The notes: generated by a model not told the origin, from the letters alone. A DNA stretch of 13,863 bases from Flavobacteriales bacterium UBA6772 (GCA_002453265.1 DKGK01000029.1:1-13863); one strand, 5' to 3'. Shown: positions 1 to 7,177, counted from the stretch's first letter. Made by a program: numbers and translations.

Positions 1-633
1 GTTAGAATGAGCTATATGATCTTGTACGGTTTTAGAATAAGCCCGTAGTTTACGACCTATTATAACGGCTACTATTATAATAACTGGGAATATAGAAAGC
101 ATAAAACCTGCTAACTGTATAGAAGTAAAGGCTAAAAGAATAATTCCACCAAAAACGATAATGAGCTGTCTAATAAATTCGGCACTCGTAGTTGTAAATG
201 TTTCTTGTAGTAAAGAAATGTCGGATGCAATACGACTGTTTAATTCTCCAACTCTACGCTTATTAAAGAAACTCATGGGTAAACGAATAAGGTGTTCGTA
301 AGTGACTTGACGAAGTTTAGCGAGAAATTTTTCGGTTACATTTACAAATAAAACGATTCTGAAATAAGAAAATATCGCTTGTAAAGTAAATAAACCAAAT
401 AAAAGCAAAGCCATATTATTGATGCTTTCCATAGAGTTTTGGCTTGCATCTACCATTTCGCCAATAAACATTGGGAAGATTAATGAGGCAAAACTAGAGA
501 GTAAAAGAAAGAGCATTCCTAGTAAGTAACCCGATCTATAAGGCTTTAGGTATTTAAAAATCTGAAGTGATTTTTTAAAACTACCTTTCTTTAGTTTAAT
601 CTTTTCTGTTTTCTTATTTTTGCCTCCGAACAT
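1..633 (-). CDS. ABC exporter (membrane-domain part), cut by left edge
   Basis: N-terminal 211 codons of an ABC-type exporter of the fused membrane-plus-ATPase kind (ABC-B/MsbA-like). The protein begins MFGGKNKK, a basic cytoplasmic tail. Hydrophobic segments lie at about residues 36-57, 74-97, 155-175 and 176-196. Between them is the coupling-helix region with FFNKRRVGELNSRIASDIS at 122-140, where FF-G-L-SR--D is the typical signature of the type IV exporter membrane domain. The ATP-binding domain (Walker A, signature motif, Walker B) would lie beyond the left edge, so it is not seen. By family it exports lipids, drugs or peptides across the inner membrane; the substrate cannot be told. The start is the ATG at 633-631, just downstream of a TACTTTTG box on the same strand. 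It is divergent from rpmH. Confidence 0.88.
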   Translation of the reverse strand, partial: MFGGKNKKTEKIKLKKGSFKKSLQIFKYLKPYRSGYLLGMLFLLLSSFASLIFPMFIGEMVDASQNSMESINNMALLLFGLFTLQAIFSYFRIVLFVNVTEKFLAKLRQVTYEHLIRLPMSFFNKRRVGELNSRIASDISLLQETFTTTSAEFIRQLIIVFGGIILLAFTSIQLAGFMLSIFPVIIIVAVIIGRKLRAYSKTVQDHIAHSN

Positions 634-653
634 GTGTGTCTTATTTGTTGAGG

Positions 654-661
654 CAAAAGTA
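654..661 (-). promoter_or_regulatory. -7 box for the ABC exporter gene
   Basis: Reads TACTTTTG on the minus strand, a full match to the Bacteroidota -7 consensus TAnnTTTG. It lies about 20 bases upstream of the exporter ATG. No clear TTG/TTTG -33 element is seen at the usual spacing, so the call rests on one box. Confidence 0.45.
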
Positions 662-694
662 AGTTATTCATTGCAGAAAAAAACCGTTTTGTTG

Positions 695-725
695 TTGCGA
701 AAAACAAAAAATGATTTTATATTTG
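695..725 (+). promoter_or_regulatory. rpmH promoter
   Basis: The -33 element TTG (695-697) is separated by 20 bases from TATATTTG (718-725), a full match to TAnnTTTG. The predicted transcript start near 730 gives a leader of about 36 bases before the rpmH ATG. This is the best-formed promoter in the window. Confidence 0.7.
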
Positions 726-765
726 CAGCCCTGTTAAGGAACAAGAAAACATTAGATAAAAAGAG

Positions 766-924
766 ATGAAAAGAACATTCCAACCTTCGAATAGAAAGCG
801 TAAAAATAAACATGGATTTATGGATCGCATGGAGTCGGTAAATGGCCGTAAAGTATTGGCTAGAAGAAGAGCTAAAGGTCGTCATAAGATTTCTGTTTCA
901 GACGAAGCTCGACATAAAAGATAA
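766..924 (+). CDS. rpmH: 50S ribosomal protein L34
   Basis: A 52-residue, very basic protein beginning MKRTFQPSNRKRKNKHGF and continuing MDRMESVNGRKVLARRRAKG. This is the classic L34 sequence, with KRTFQPSN-RKR, the HGF motif and the GR-VLARRRAKGR block. L34 binds 23S rRNA in the large ribosomal subunit. The last nine residues or so (SVSDEARHKR) slightly extend the usual 44-47 residue bacterial length; tails of this kind are common in Bacteroidota. It has its own promoter upstream and a hairpin terminator downstream, so it appears monocistronic. In many bacteria rpmH lies by dnaA/rnpA at the origin; here it sits next to carB, and no origin features are visible. Confidence 0.97.
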   Translation: MKRTFQPSNRKRKNKHGFMDRMESVNGRKVLARRRAKGRHKISVSDEARHKR

Positions 925-947
925 TCATCTAAACGGATGAAGATTTG

Positions 948-983
948 AAGGTGTTATCTATTTTTATAGTTAACACCTTTTTT
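948..983 (+). terminator. rpmH terminator
   Basis: Arms AAGGTGTTA (948-956) and TAACACCTT (971-979) are perfectly complementary. They are extended inside by CTAT/ATAG across a mismatch, and the right arm runs into a T tract to 983. This is an intrinsic terminator placed 23 bases after the rpmH stop. Confidence 0.85.
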
Positions 984-1015
984 GTGAATAGCCCAAAGTG
1001 AAAATTGTAACTTTT
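981..1015 (+). promoter_or_regulatory. possible carB promoter
   Basis: TTTG (981-984) and TAACTTTT (1008-1015) are 23 bases apart. The -7 box matches TAnnTTTG at all but the last base. The gene must have a promoter here because a terminator lies just before it, but these exact boxes are a weak call. The -33 element would be shared with the T tract of the rpmH terminator. Confidence 0.3.
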
Positions 1016-1040
1016 TACCCTTACGATTAAAATCATAAAG

Positions 1041-3887
1041 ATGCCAAAAAACAGTTCAATCAATCATATTTTAATCATTGGTAGTGGTCCAATCATTATT
1101 GGTCAGGCTTGCGAATTTGATTACTCCGGTTCTCAAGCAGCTCGCTCACTCAGAGAAGAGGGTATTATTGTATCGCTGATTAATTCTAATCCAGCTACCA
1201 TCATGACAGATCCTGTTATGGCGGACAATATTTACCTTAAGCCATTAACGGTAGATTCTTTAGAGGAGATTTTGGCTATACATCCTGATATTGATGCTGT
1301 GTTACCTACAATGGGTGGGCAAACGGCATTAAACTTATGTATTGAGGCCGAAGATAAAGGCGTTTGGGCTGACAATAATGTCGAAATTGTTGGGGTTAAT
1401 ATCGATGCTATTAATATTACCGAAGACCGTGAGCTTTTTAGAAAGCTTATGCTATCGATTGATATCCCTATGGCACCACAAAGAATTGCTAAATCTTTCT
1501 TAGAAGGAAAGGAAGCTGCACAAGATTATGGTTTTCCATTGTGTATTCGCGCTTCGTTTACTTTAGGTGGTACAGGTGCAGCAATTGTTTTTGATAAAGA
1601 AGACTTTGAGAAATCTTTAACGCACGGATTACACAGCTCTCCTATACATGAGGTTATTATAGATAAAGCCTTATTAGGATGGAAAGAGTATGAGTTAGAG
1701 CTTTTAAGAGATAAGAACGATAATGTAATTATTATTTGTTCTATTGAGAATATGGACCCTATGGGAGTTCACACTGGAGATTCTATTACCGTTGCTCCAG
1801 CAATGACTTTATCAGATACAACGTATCAGCGCATGCGTGATATGGCGATTAAGATGATGCGTTCTATTGGTGATTTTGCAGGTGGATGTAATGTTCAGTT
1901 TGCAGTAAGTCCTGATGTAAGAGAAGATATTGTAGCTATCGAAATCAATCCTCGTGTGTCTCGTTCTTCAGCTTTAGCTTCTAAAGCTACAGGTTACCCA
2001 ATTGCAAAAATAGCAGCTAAATTAGCTCTAGGTTATACTTTAGATGAGTTGTCTAATCAGATAACAAAAACATCATCGGCTTATTTTGAGCCCACTTTAG
2101 ATTACGTTATTGTAAAGTTTCCTCGATGGAACTTCGATAAGTTTGAAGGATGCGATAGTACTTTAGGATTACAAATGAAGTCTGTTGGAGAGGTAATGGC
2201 TATTGGTCGTTCTTTCCAAGAAGCACTTCAAAAAGCCTGTCAGTCTCTAGAAATTAGCCGTAATGGTTTAGGAGCTGATGCAAAAAGCTGGACGAATCAA
2301 GATCAAATCCTTGATTGTTTAAAAAGCCCTTCATGGGATAGAGTATTCCGTATTTACGATGCTATGCGTATCGGAATTCCAAAGAAAACTATTCACGACA
2401 TGACTGGAATCGATTATTGGTTCCTAAGTCAGATTGAAGAAATGGTTGCTATGGAACGCGAAATGGAAACTTTTAATATTAAGGATTTACCACGCGAACT
2501 ATTATTAGATGCAAAGATGAAAGGATATGCCGATCGTCAAATTGCTTACCTTACACGTTGTTGGGAGTCCGAAGTACATACCAAAAGAATTGACCAAGGA
2601 ATAAACAGAGTTTATAAAATGGTTGATACTTGTGCGGCAGAATTTGAAGCACAAACACCTTACTATTATTCAACTTTCGAAAACGAGATCGAAATTGATG
2701 GTAAGCGTTTTACCGATAATGAAGTAACTGTATCAAACAAAAAGAAAGTAATTGTTTTAGGTTCTGGACCAAATCGTATTGGTCAGGGTATAGAATTTGA
2801 TTACTGTTGTGTACACGGTGTTTTGGCAGCCAAAGAAATGGGCTACGAAACCATCATGATAAACTGTAATCCTGAAACAGTTTCTACCGATTTTGATACC
2901 GCAGATAAATTGTTTTTCGAGCCAGTGTTCTGGGAACATATCTACGATATCATCAAAATGGAAAAACCAGAAGGTGTTATTGTTCAATTAGGTGGACAAA
3001 CAGCTCTTAAATTGGCAGAAAAGTTAGAGAAATATGGAATTAAAGTTCTAGGAACTAGCTTCGAAGCTTTGGATTTATCCGAAGATAGAGGTCGTTTTTC
3101 TGAGCTTTTAGCCGAACAAAATATCCCTTACCCTGAATTTGGTGTTGTCGAATCGGCCGAAGAAGCTTTGGTTTTAGCAAAGCAGTTAAATTTCCCAATT
3201 TTAGTACGTCCATCGTATGTACTTGGTGGGCAAGGAATGAAGATTGTTATTAATGAGCAAGAACTCGAACACCATGTAGTAAACTTATTAAAAGGTTTAC
3301 CTGGAAACAGAATTCTTCTGGATAACTATTTAGAACAAGCTATTGAAGCCGAGGTTGATGCTATTTGCGATGGAGATGAGGTTTATATTATTGGTATGAT
3401 GGAGCATATTGAACCTTGTGGTATTCACTCGGGCGATTCTAACTCTGTTTTACCTCCATTTGATTTAACCGATAACGTTAAAAATCAAATGATCGATATA
3501 ACCAATAAAATTGCGATGGCAACAAATACTATCGGATTGATTAATATTCAGTTTGCTGTAAAAAACGAGGTTGCTTATGTAATAGAAGCTAACCCTAGAG
3601 CTTCTCGTACGGTTCCATTTATTGCGAAAGCATACCAAGAACCTTACGTAAAATATGCTACTAAAGTAATGTTAGGTGCTAAGTTGAAGGATTTTACTTT
3701 TAATCCTGTACATAAAGGTTATGCAATTAAAGTTCCTGTATTCTCGTTCAATAAATTCCCGAATGTAAACAAGGAATTAGGACCTGAAATGAAATCTACC
3801 GGAGAGAGTATCTACTTTATAGACAACTTAAAAGATCCTTTCTTTAAGAAAGTTTATAGCGAACGTAACCTATACCTTTCTAAGTAG
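1041..3887 (+). CDS. carB: carbamoyl-phosphate synthase, large subunit (short form)
   Basis: Large (ammonia-using) subunit of carbamoyl-phosphate synthase, 948 residues. It makes carbamoyl phosphate from bicarbonate, ammonia and two ATP for pyrimidine and arginine synthesis, with a glutaminase subunit (CarA) that is not in this window. Two homologous ATP-grasp halves are plain. The first has IIGSGPIIIGQACEFDYSG at 12-30, GGQTALNL at 92-99 and EINPRVSRSS at 301-310. The second has VLGSGPNRIGQGIEFDYC at 572-589, GGQTALKL at 651-658 and EANPRASRTV at 849-858. A linker or oligomerisation region lies between, at roughly 400-560. The protein ends a few dozen residues after the second half, so the MGS-like allosteric domain that carries UMP/ornithine control in the 1073-residue E. 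coli enzyme is missing. This is not a truncation by mutation: the stop is followed at once by a strong terminator, and I recall about 950 residues as usual for flavobacterial CarB. Confidence 0.97.
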   Translation: MPKNSSINHILIIGSGPIIIGQACEFDYSGSQAARSLREEGIIVSLINSNPATIMTDPVMADNIYLKPLTVDSLEEILAIHPDIDAVLPTMGGQTALNLCIEAEDKGVWADNNVEIVGVNIDAINITEDRELFRKLMLSIDIPMAPQRIAKSFLEGKEAAQDYGFPLCIRASFTLGGTGAAIVFDKEDFEKSLTHGLHSSPIHEVIIDKALLGWKEYELELLRDKNDNVIIICSIENMDPMGVHTGDSITVAPAMTLSDTTYQRMRDMAIKMMRSIGDFAGGCNVQFAVSPDVREDIVAIEINPRVSRSSALASKATGYPIAKIAAKLALGYTLDELSNQITKTSSAYFEPTLDYVIVKFPRWNFDKFEGCDSTLGLQMKSVGEVMAIGRSFQEALQKACQSLEISRNGLGADAKSWTNQDQILDCLKSPSWDRVFRIYDAMRIGIPKKTIHDMTGIDYWFLSQIEEMVAMEREMETFNIKDLPRELLLDAKMKGYADRQIAYLTRCWESEVHTKRIDQGINRVYKMVDTCAAEFEAQTPYYYSTFENEIEIDGKRFTDNEVTVSNKKKVIVLGSGPNRIGQGIEFDYCCVHGVLAAKEMGYETIMINCNPETVSTDFDTADKLFFEPVFWEHIYDIIKMEKPEGVIVQLGGQTALKLAEKLEKYGIKVLGTSFEALDLSEDRGRFSELLAEQNIPYPEFGVVESAEEALVLAKQLNFPILVRPSYVLGGQGMKIVINEQELEHHVVNLLKGLPGNRILLDNYLEQAIEAEVDAICDGDEVYIIGMMEHIEPCGIHSGDSNSVLPPFDLTDNVKNQMIDITNKIAMATNTIGLINIQFAVKNEVAYVIEANPRASRTVPFIAKAYQEPYVKYATKVMLGAKLKDFTFNPVHKGYAIKVPVFSFNKFPNVNKELGPEMKSTGESIYFIDNLKDPFFKKVYSERNLYLSK

Positions 3888-3912
3888 TCTTAAAAAAGGT
3901 TAATAAATAATT

Positions 3913-3940
3913 AAAAGAGCTCGCATTGCGGGCTCTTTTT
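3913..3940 (+). terminator. carB terminator
   Basis: A 12-pair stem (AAAAGAGCTCGC at 3913-3924 with GCGGGCTCTTTT at 3928-3939, including one G-T pair) and a 3-base ATT loop, followed by a T run. It is a strong intrinsic terminator 25 bases after the carB stop. Confidence 0.92.
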
Positions 3941-3952
3941 GTTTTGGATTCG

Positions 3953-3960
3953 TAAATTTG
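3953..3960 (+). promoter_or_regulatory. -7 box for the DUF4834-type gene
   Basis: TAAATTTG is a full match to TAnnTTTG. It overlaps the TTG codon at 3958 that would give the longest reading frame, which argues that this TTG is untranscribed and that the ATG at 3979 is the real start. Transcription would begin near 3965. No convincing -33 element is seen at the usual distance. Confidence 0.5.
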
Positions 3961-3978
3961 AACTTTAAATTTATTATT

Positions 3979-4254
3979 ATGGGTTTTATCAAAACAGTAT
4001 TAATTATACTTTTCATTTATCAAGGTTTTAAACTCCTTGCACGCTTTTTTGCTCCTTTTTTGATGCGTTATGCAGCCAAAAAAGTACAAGAGAAATTCAA
4101 AGGGCAAATGGGTCAACAGATGGGAGGCTTTGGTCAACAGAATAAACCTACTCCTAAAGAAGGTGAAGTCCAGGTGAAATCTAAGATTTCTAGTAAGGAT
4201 AAAATAAATACAGAGTCTGTTGGTGATTATGTTGACTTTGAGGAGGTTGATTAA
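3979..4254 (+). CDS. small membrane protein, DUF4834 type
   Basis: A 91-residue protein. An N-terminal hydrophobic segment (MGFIKTVLIILFIYQGFKLL, about 3-28 with the following ARFFAPFLM) is followed by a basic helix (AAKKVQEKFKGQ), a Gly/Gln-rich stretch (GQQMGGFGQQ, 45-54), a polar charged region, and a conserved-looking tail VGDYVDFEEVD at 81-91. This layout, with the GDYVDFEE-type end, is what I remember of the Bacteroidota-specific DUF4834 family, whose function is unknown. A single-pass inner-membrane protein with a cytoplasmic tail is the likely topology. The ATG at 3979 is preferred over the TTG at 3958 because that TTG lies inside the -7 box and the extra seven residues add nothing family-like. 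It is flanked by the carB terminator and a run of hairpins, so it is probably a single-gene unit. Confidence 0.8.
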   Translation: MGFIKTVLIILFIYQGFKLLARFFAPFLMRYAAKKVQEKFKGQMGQQMGGFGQQNKPTPKEGEVQVKSKISSKDKINTESVGDYVDFEEVD

Positions 4255-4264
4255 TTAGTTTCTT

Positions 4265-4314
4265 CAAAGGTGTTATTCGAAATGTGTTTGTTTTTAATCC
4301 AGTAAACACCTTTG
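4265..4314 (+). repeat. 10-bp inverted repeat (long-loop hairpin)
   Basis: CAAAGGTGTT (4265-4274) and AACACCTTTG (4305-4314) are perfect inverted arms around a 30-base T-rich loop. It begins 10 bases after the DUF4834-type stop. No T tract follows, so it is not a classical terminator; it may be a 3'-end stabilising hairpin. The arm core AGGTGTT/AACACCT is also that of the rpmH terminator. Confidence 0.6.
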
Positions 4315-4372
4315 TAATCTAAAAATAGGATCTTTATCCTCTCTTATTTTGTAAAATAAATATTAAAAAACG

Positions 4373-4389
4373 TTCATAAGTTTTATGAA
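4373..4389. repeat. 7-bp inverted repeat
   Basis: TTCATAA-gtt-TTATGAA, a perfect short hairpin or dyad 22 bases before the terminator at 4411. The string GTTCATAAG here (4372-4380) recurs at 4416-4424 within that terminator's arm and loop. Whether it acts as DNA (operator) or RNA cannot be told. Confidence 0.4.
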
Positions 4390-4410
4390 ACCCCTAAAAA
4401 CAGCCCTTTT

Positions 4411-4439
4411 AGCTTGTTCATAAGAACAAGCTTTTTTTT
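4411..4439 (+). terminator. terminator of the DUF4834-type unit or of a small RNA
   Basis: AGCTTGTTC (4411-4419), ATAA loop, GAACAAGCT (4424-4432), then eight T. It is a strong intrinsic terminator on the plus strand. It lies 157 bases beyond the nearest upstream coding stop (4254), so the transcript has either a long structured 3' end or a separate small RNA in front of it. Confidence 0.88.
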
Positions 4440-4470
4440 GTTTAGCCATTTTGAATTTGTGCTAGTTTAG
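4437..4470 (+). promoter_or_regulatory. possible promoter of the 50-residue peptide gene
   Basis: TTTG (4437-4440, the end of the preceding terminator's T run), 22 bases, then TAGTTTAG (4463-4470), one mismatch from TAnnTTTG. The predicted start near 4475 would give a leader of about 24 bases. This is a weak call, but a promoter is required between the terminator at 4439 and the ATG at 4499. Confidence 0.3.
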
Positions 4471-4498
4471 TAATATCAAAAACCACAAAACAAACCCT

Positions 4499-4651
4499 AT
4501 GTTAGACCCCAAAGAAAATATTAAATTAAACAATGGATCACAAAATTCACAAGAAGATTCTTTTGACTCTTGGTTAGGTGATTTAGAAGAGAAGGACCAA
4601 CCTCAAGCCTGTTCTATTGATGATCCAGAATGTGAAGCTTGCGGAAGTTAA
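4499..4651 (+). CDS. unrecognised 50-residue acidic peptide with C-terminal Cys motif
   Basis: A small open frame starting MLDPKENIKLNNGS and ending CSIDDPECEACGS. It is strongly acidic (13 Asp/Glu against 3 Lys), with no signal peptide or membrane segment, so cytoplasmic as far as can be seen. A Trp sits in the middle (DSWLGDLEE, 23-31). Three cysteines at 38, 45 and 48 form C-x6-C-x2-C before a Gly-Ser end. Reality is supported by context: a strong terminator 60 bases before the ATG and another 22 bases after the stop leave room for exactly this gene. I do not recognise a named family. The Cys pattern could bind a metal or iron-sulfur centre or form a disulfide, and a short acidic leader with a Cys-rich end could also suggest a modified-peptide precursor, though no modifying enzyme is nearby. 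The next gene is a TonB-dependent receptor, but it is not clearly co-transcribed. Confidence 0.65.
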   Translation: MLDPKENIKLNNGSQNSQEDSFDSWLGDLEEKDQPQACSIDDPECEACGS

Positions 4652-4672
4652 TTTCGTATATATTTAGTATTG

Positions 4673-4699
4673 AAGAGTTCATTTATGAACTCTTTTTTT
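4673..4699 (+). terminator. terminator of the peptide gene
   Basis: AAGAGTTC (4673-4680), loop ATTTAT, GAACTCTT (4687-4694), then a T run to 4699. It follows the peptide stop by 22 bases and separates it from the receptor gene. Confidence 0.88.
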
Positions 4700-4786
4700 G
4701 TTTACAGCTATTTGGAACGAAACTTGTCATGTGAAACCGGATATTTAAGTGCTAATAATTATCTTAGCCGCTCGAAAAAAGAAACT

Positions 4787-7084
4787 ATGAATAGATTATT
4801 ACTTTTTGCCTTAGCTTTATTGAGTTCAGTACAACTTATTGCTCAAGTAGGAACTGTGCGAGGATTTGTTTACGAAGACGAATCTGGAGAACCCGCAATG
4901 TTTTCTAATGTTATACTAGAAGGAACAAAATTTGGAGGAACCACAGATGCGAACGGTTTTTTCAATTTGTCTAAAGTACCAGCAGGAGCTTATACAATTT
5001 CTGTTTCTTATATAGGTTTCGATCCAATGTCTTCTCCTGTAGAAGTACTAGCTAATAAAATCTCAAATCAAAAATTTTATTTAAAAGAATCTAGTATTCA
5101 GTTAAATACAATTCAACTTTCGGCAGAGCGACAAGAAGCTAAAACGAGTGTGAATACTTCGGTGGTTAAACTTACGGCTAAGTCCTTAAAAAAATTGCCC
5201 TCTATTGGTGGAGAGCCCGATTTAGCTCAGTTTTTACAAGTTATACCAGGAGTTGTATTTACAGGAGATCAAGGTGGACAGCTTTATATTAGAGGTGGTG
5301 CACCCATACATAATGTTGTTTTACTAGACGGAATGATTCTTTACAACGCATTTCACTCTATTGGTTTGTTCTCGGTATTCGATACCGATGTTATTAAAAC
5401 AGCGGATGTTTATACAGGTGGATTTAGTGCCGAGTATGGAGGTCGTATTTCTTCTGTAGTTGATATTAAAACACGCGATGGGAATAAAAAACGTTTAAAA
5501 GGTAAAGTGGCAGCTTCTACGTTTGGAGCTAAATTATTATTAGAAGGGCCTATTTTTAAGCAAAAAGAAAACGGAGCTAGTAGTTCATTTATTTTATCTA
5601 CTAAAACATCATATATAGATAAAACTTCACAGAGTATTTACTCTTATATAGGAGATGAAGGACTTCCATATTCCTTTTTAGATATTTATGGTAAAGCCTC
5701 ATTTTCGGGTTCTAATGGTAGTAAAATAAATTTATTTGGTTTTAATTATGGAGATGATGTTAAGTATTCATCACTTACAAACTTTAACTGGAAATCCACT
5801 GGTTTTGGGTCAAACTTCATTTTAATTCCTAGTGGCTCTAGTATGTTGGTAGAAGGTAATTTCGCTTATTCTACTTACGAAACAGAACAAACCAATATTG
5901 GAGGTAAGCCTAAAAATAGTTCTATTGGAGGTTTTAATATGGGCTTAGATTTTACTACTTTCTTAGAAGGAGATAATCAAATAAAATATGGTTTAGAAGT
6001 TCTCGGCTTTGGGAATACTTTAAGTTTTTATACACCATCTGATATAAAAATTTCTCACAACGATAATACAACTGAATTTGCAGGTTTTATAAAATATAAA
6101 TATGTTAGTTCTCGTTTATTATTAGAACCTAGTTTACGTTACCATTCTTATACTTCTTTAGGTGAGTCTTCCTTAGAACCACGTTTAGGATTAAAATTTA
6201 ATATAACAGAGAATTTAAGATTAAAATCTTCTGCTGGTTTATTCTCCCAAAATTTAGTTGCAGTAACTACAGGAAGAGAGGTAGTGAATTTATTTCAAGG
6301 GTATATTTCGAGTACCACTAATTTACCAGATAATTTAAATGGAATAGAGCGAACTTCGTATTTGCAAAAAGCAAAACACCTAATAGTTGGTTTAGAATTA
6401 GATTTAAATGAAAAATGGACTGTTAATGTAGAGGGGTATTTAAAAGACTTTGGACAATTAATAAACCTTAATAGAAATAAGCTACACGAAGACAATTCTC
6501 ACAGCGAAGACATTGCAGACGAATTGAAAATGGACTTTATTGTGGAGAGTGGTTTAGCTAAAGGGGTTGATTTTTTAGTTAAATACAACGACCAAACCTC
6601 TAGTTTGTGGATGGTGTACTCTTTAGGTAAAGTGTCTAAAACAGACGCTTTTGGTACTTATGCTCCTCATTACGACCGTCGTCATAATGTAAATATTGTT
6701 GCTTCCCACATCTTCGGTAAAGATAAATCATGGACCTTTGATATGCGTTGGAACTACGGATCTGGATTTCCGTTTACTGAAACCCAAGGTTATTACGAAA
6801 ACATGAGTTTTGAAGATGGTATTGCAACAGATGTAACTCAGTCTAATGGAGATTTAGGTGTTTACTATGCAGACTATAATATTGGGCAAATGCCATCGTA
6901 TCACCGATTGGATGCATCAATAAAAAAGCAAATTAAGTTCTCTAAAAAGAGTATTTTAGAAACCTCTTTGGGTATAAGTAATCTTTACAATAGAGCCAAC
7001 ATTTTCTACTACGATCAAATAACCGATTCTAGAATAGATCAGCTTCCTTTTATGCCTAGTATTGGAGCAAATTGGCAGTTTTAA
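4787..7084 (+). CDS. TonB-dependent outer-membrane receptor with carboxypeptidase-like N-domain
   Basis: A 765-residue outer-membrane receptor. Residues 1-19 (MNRLLLFALALLSSVQLIA) are a signal peptide, with the mature protein beginning at Gln20, typical of Bacteroidota secreted proteins. Residues about 24-100 form a carboxypeptidase-regulatory-like beta-sandwich (GFVYEDESGEPAMFSNV, TTDANGFFNL, PAGAYTISVSYIGF). The plug spans about 136-230 with YIRGG at 167-171, LLDGM at 179-183 and SAEYGGRISSVVDIKTRDG at 214-232. The rest is a beta barrel ending in Phe, as expected for outer-membrane insertion. By family it imports a ligand using TonB/ExbB/ExbD energy; the ligand is not evident. There is no SusD-like partner and the length is below SusC proteins (about 1000), so it is not a SusC/D pair. 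The open frame extends back to 4670, but that lies inside the preceding terminator, and only the ATG at 4787 gives a signal peptide at the N-terminus. Confidence 0.9.
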   Translation: MNRLLLFALALLSSVQLIAQVGTVRGFVYEDESGEPAMFSNVILEGTKFGGTTDANGFFNLSKVPAGAYTISVSYIGFDPMSSPVEVLANKISNQKFYLKESSIQLNTIQLSAERQEAKTSVNTSVVKLTAKSLKKLPSIGGEPDLAQFLQVIPGVVFTGDQGGQLYIRGGAPIHNVVLLDGMILYNAFHSIGLFSVFDTDVIKTADVYTGGFSAEYGGRISSVVDIKTRDGNKKRLKGKVAASTFGAKLLLEGPIFKQKENGASSSFILSTKTSYIDKTSQSIYSYIGDEGLPYSFLDIYGKASFSGSNGSKINLFGFNYGDDVKYSSLTNFNWKSTGFGSNFILIPSGSSMLVEGNFAYSTYETEQTNIGGKPKNSSIGGFNMGLDFTTFLEGDNQIKYGLEVLGFGNTLSFYTPSDIKISHNDNTTEFAGFIKYKYVSSRLLLEPSLRYHSYTSLGESSLEPRLGLKFNITENLRLKSSAGLFSQNLVAVTTGREVVNLFQGYISSTTNLPDNLNGIERTSYLQKAKHLIVGLELDLNEKWTVNVEGYLKDFGQLINLNRNKLHEDNSHSEDIADELKMDFIVESGLAKGVDFLVKYNDQTSSLWMVYSLGKVSKTDAFGTYAPHYDRRHNVNIVASHIFGKDKSWTFDMRWNYGSGFPFTETQGYYENMSFEDGIATDVTQSNGDLGVYYADYNIGQMPSYHRLDASIKKQIKFSKKSILETSLGISNLYNRANIFYYDQITDSRIDQLPFMPSIGANWQF

Positions 7085-7122
7085 AAACATTCAATTTCCT
7101 TTTTCTACTGAATGATTATTTC

Positions 7123-7130
7123 TAATTTTG
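7123..7130 (+). promoter_or_regulatory. -7 box of the pyrG-yidC operon
   Basis: TAATTTTG is a full match to TAnnTTTG in the 93-base gap after the receptor gene. The predicted start near 7135 gives a leader of about 43 bases. No clear -33 TTG is seen 17-23 bases upstream. No intrinsic terminator is visible after the receptor gene, so some read-through from it is possible. Confidence 0.5.
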
Positions 7131-7177
7131 CAAAGTTGTTTGAAAAACAAAGTAACCCAAGAAAATAGTCTTATTTA

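Noticed and set aside
664..885. Open frame of 73 codons on the minus strand
   Set aside because: It lies antisense over rpmH and its promoter; the protein has no recognisable features and the plus-strand L34 gene is certain.
2757..2987. Open frame of 76 codons on the minus strand
   Set aside because: It lies wholly inside carB, antisense, over the conserved second ATP-grasp half.
3958..3978. TTG start giving a seven-residue N-terminal extension of the DUF4834-type protein
   Set aside because: The TTG is part of a perfect TAnnTTTG box, and an ATG at 3979 gives the expected N-terminus.
4670..4786. Longer start of the TonB-dependent receptor
   Set aside because: The extension is encoded by the preceding terminator hairpin and would bury the signal peptide 39 residues in; the ATG at 4787 places it at the N-terminus.
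6295..6495. Open frame of 66 codons on the minus strand
   Set aside because: It lies inside the receptor barrel region, antisense, with no start context or family features.
7088..7114. CATTCA/TGAATG stem after the receptor gene as a terminator
   Set aside because: It has only six AT-rich pairs, a 15-base loop and no T run after it.
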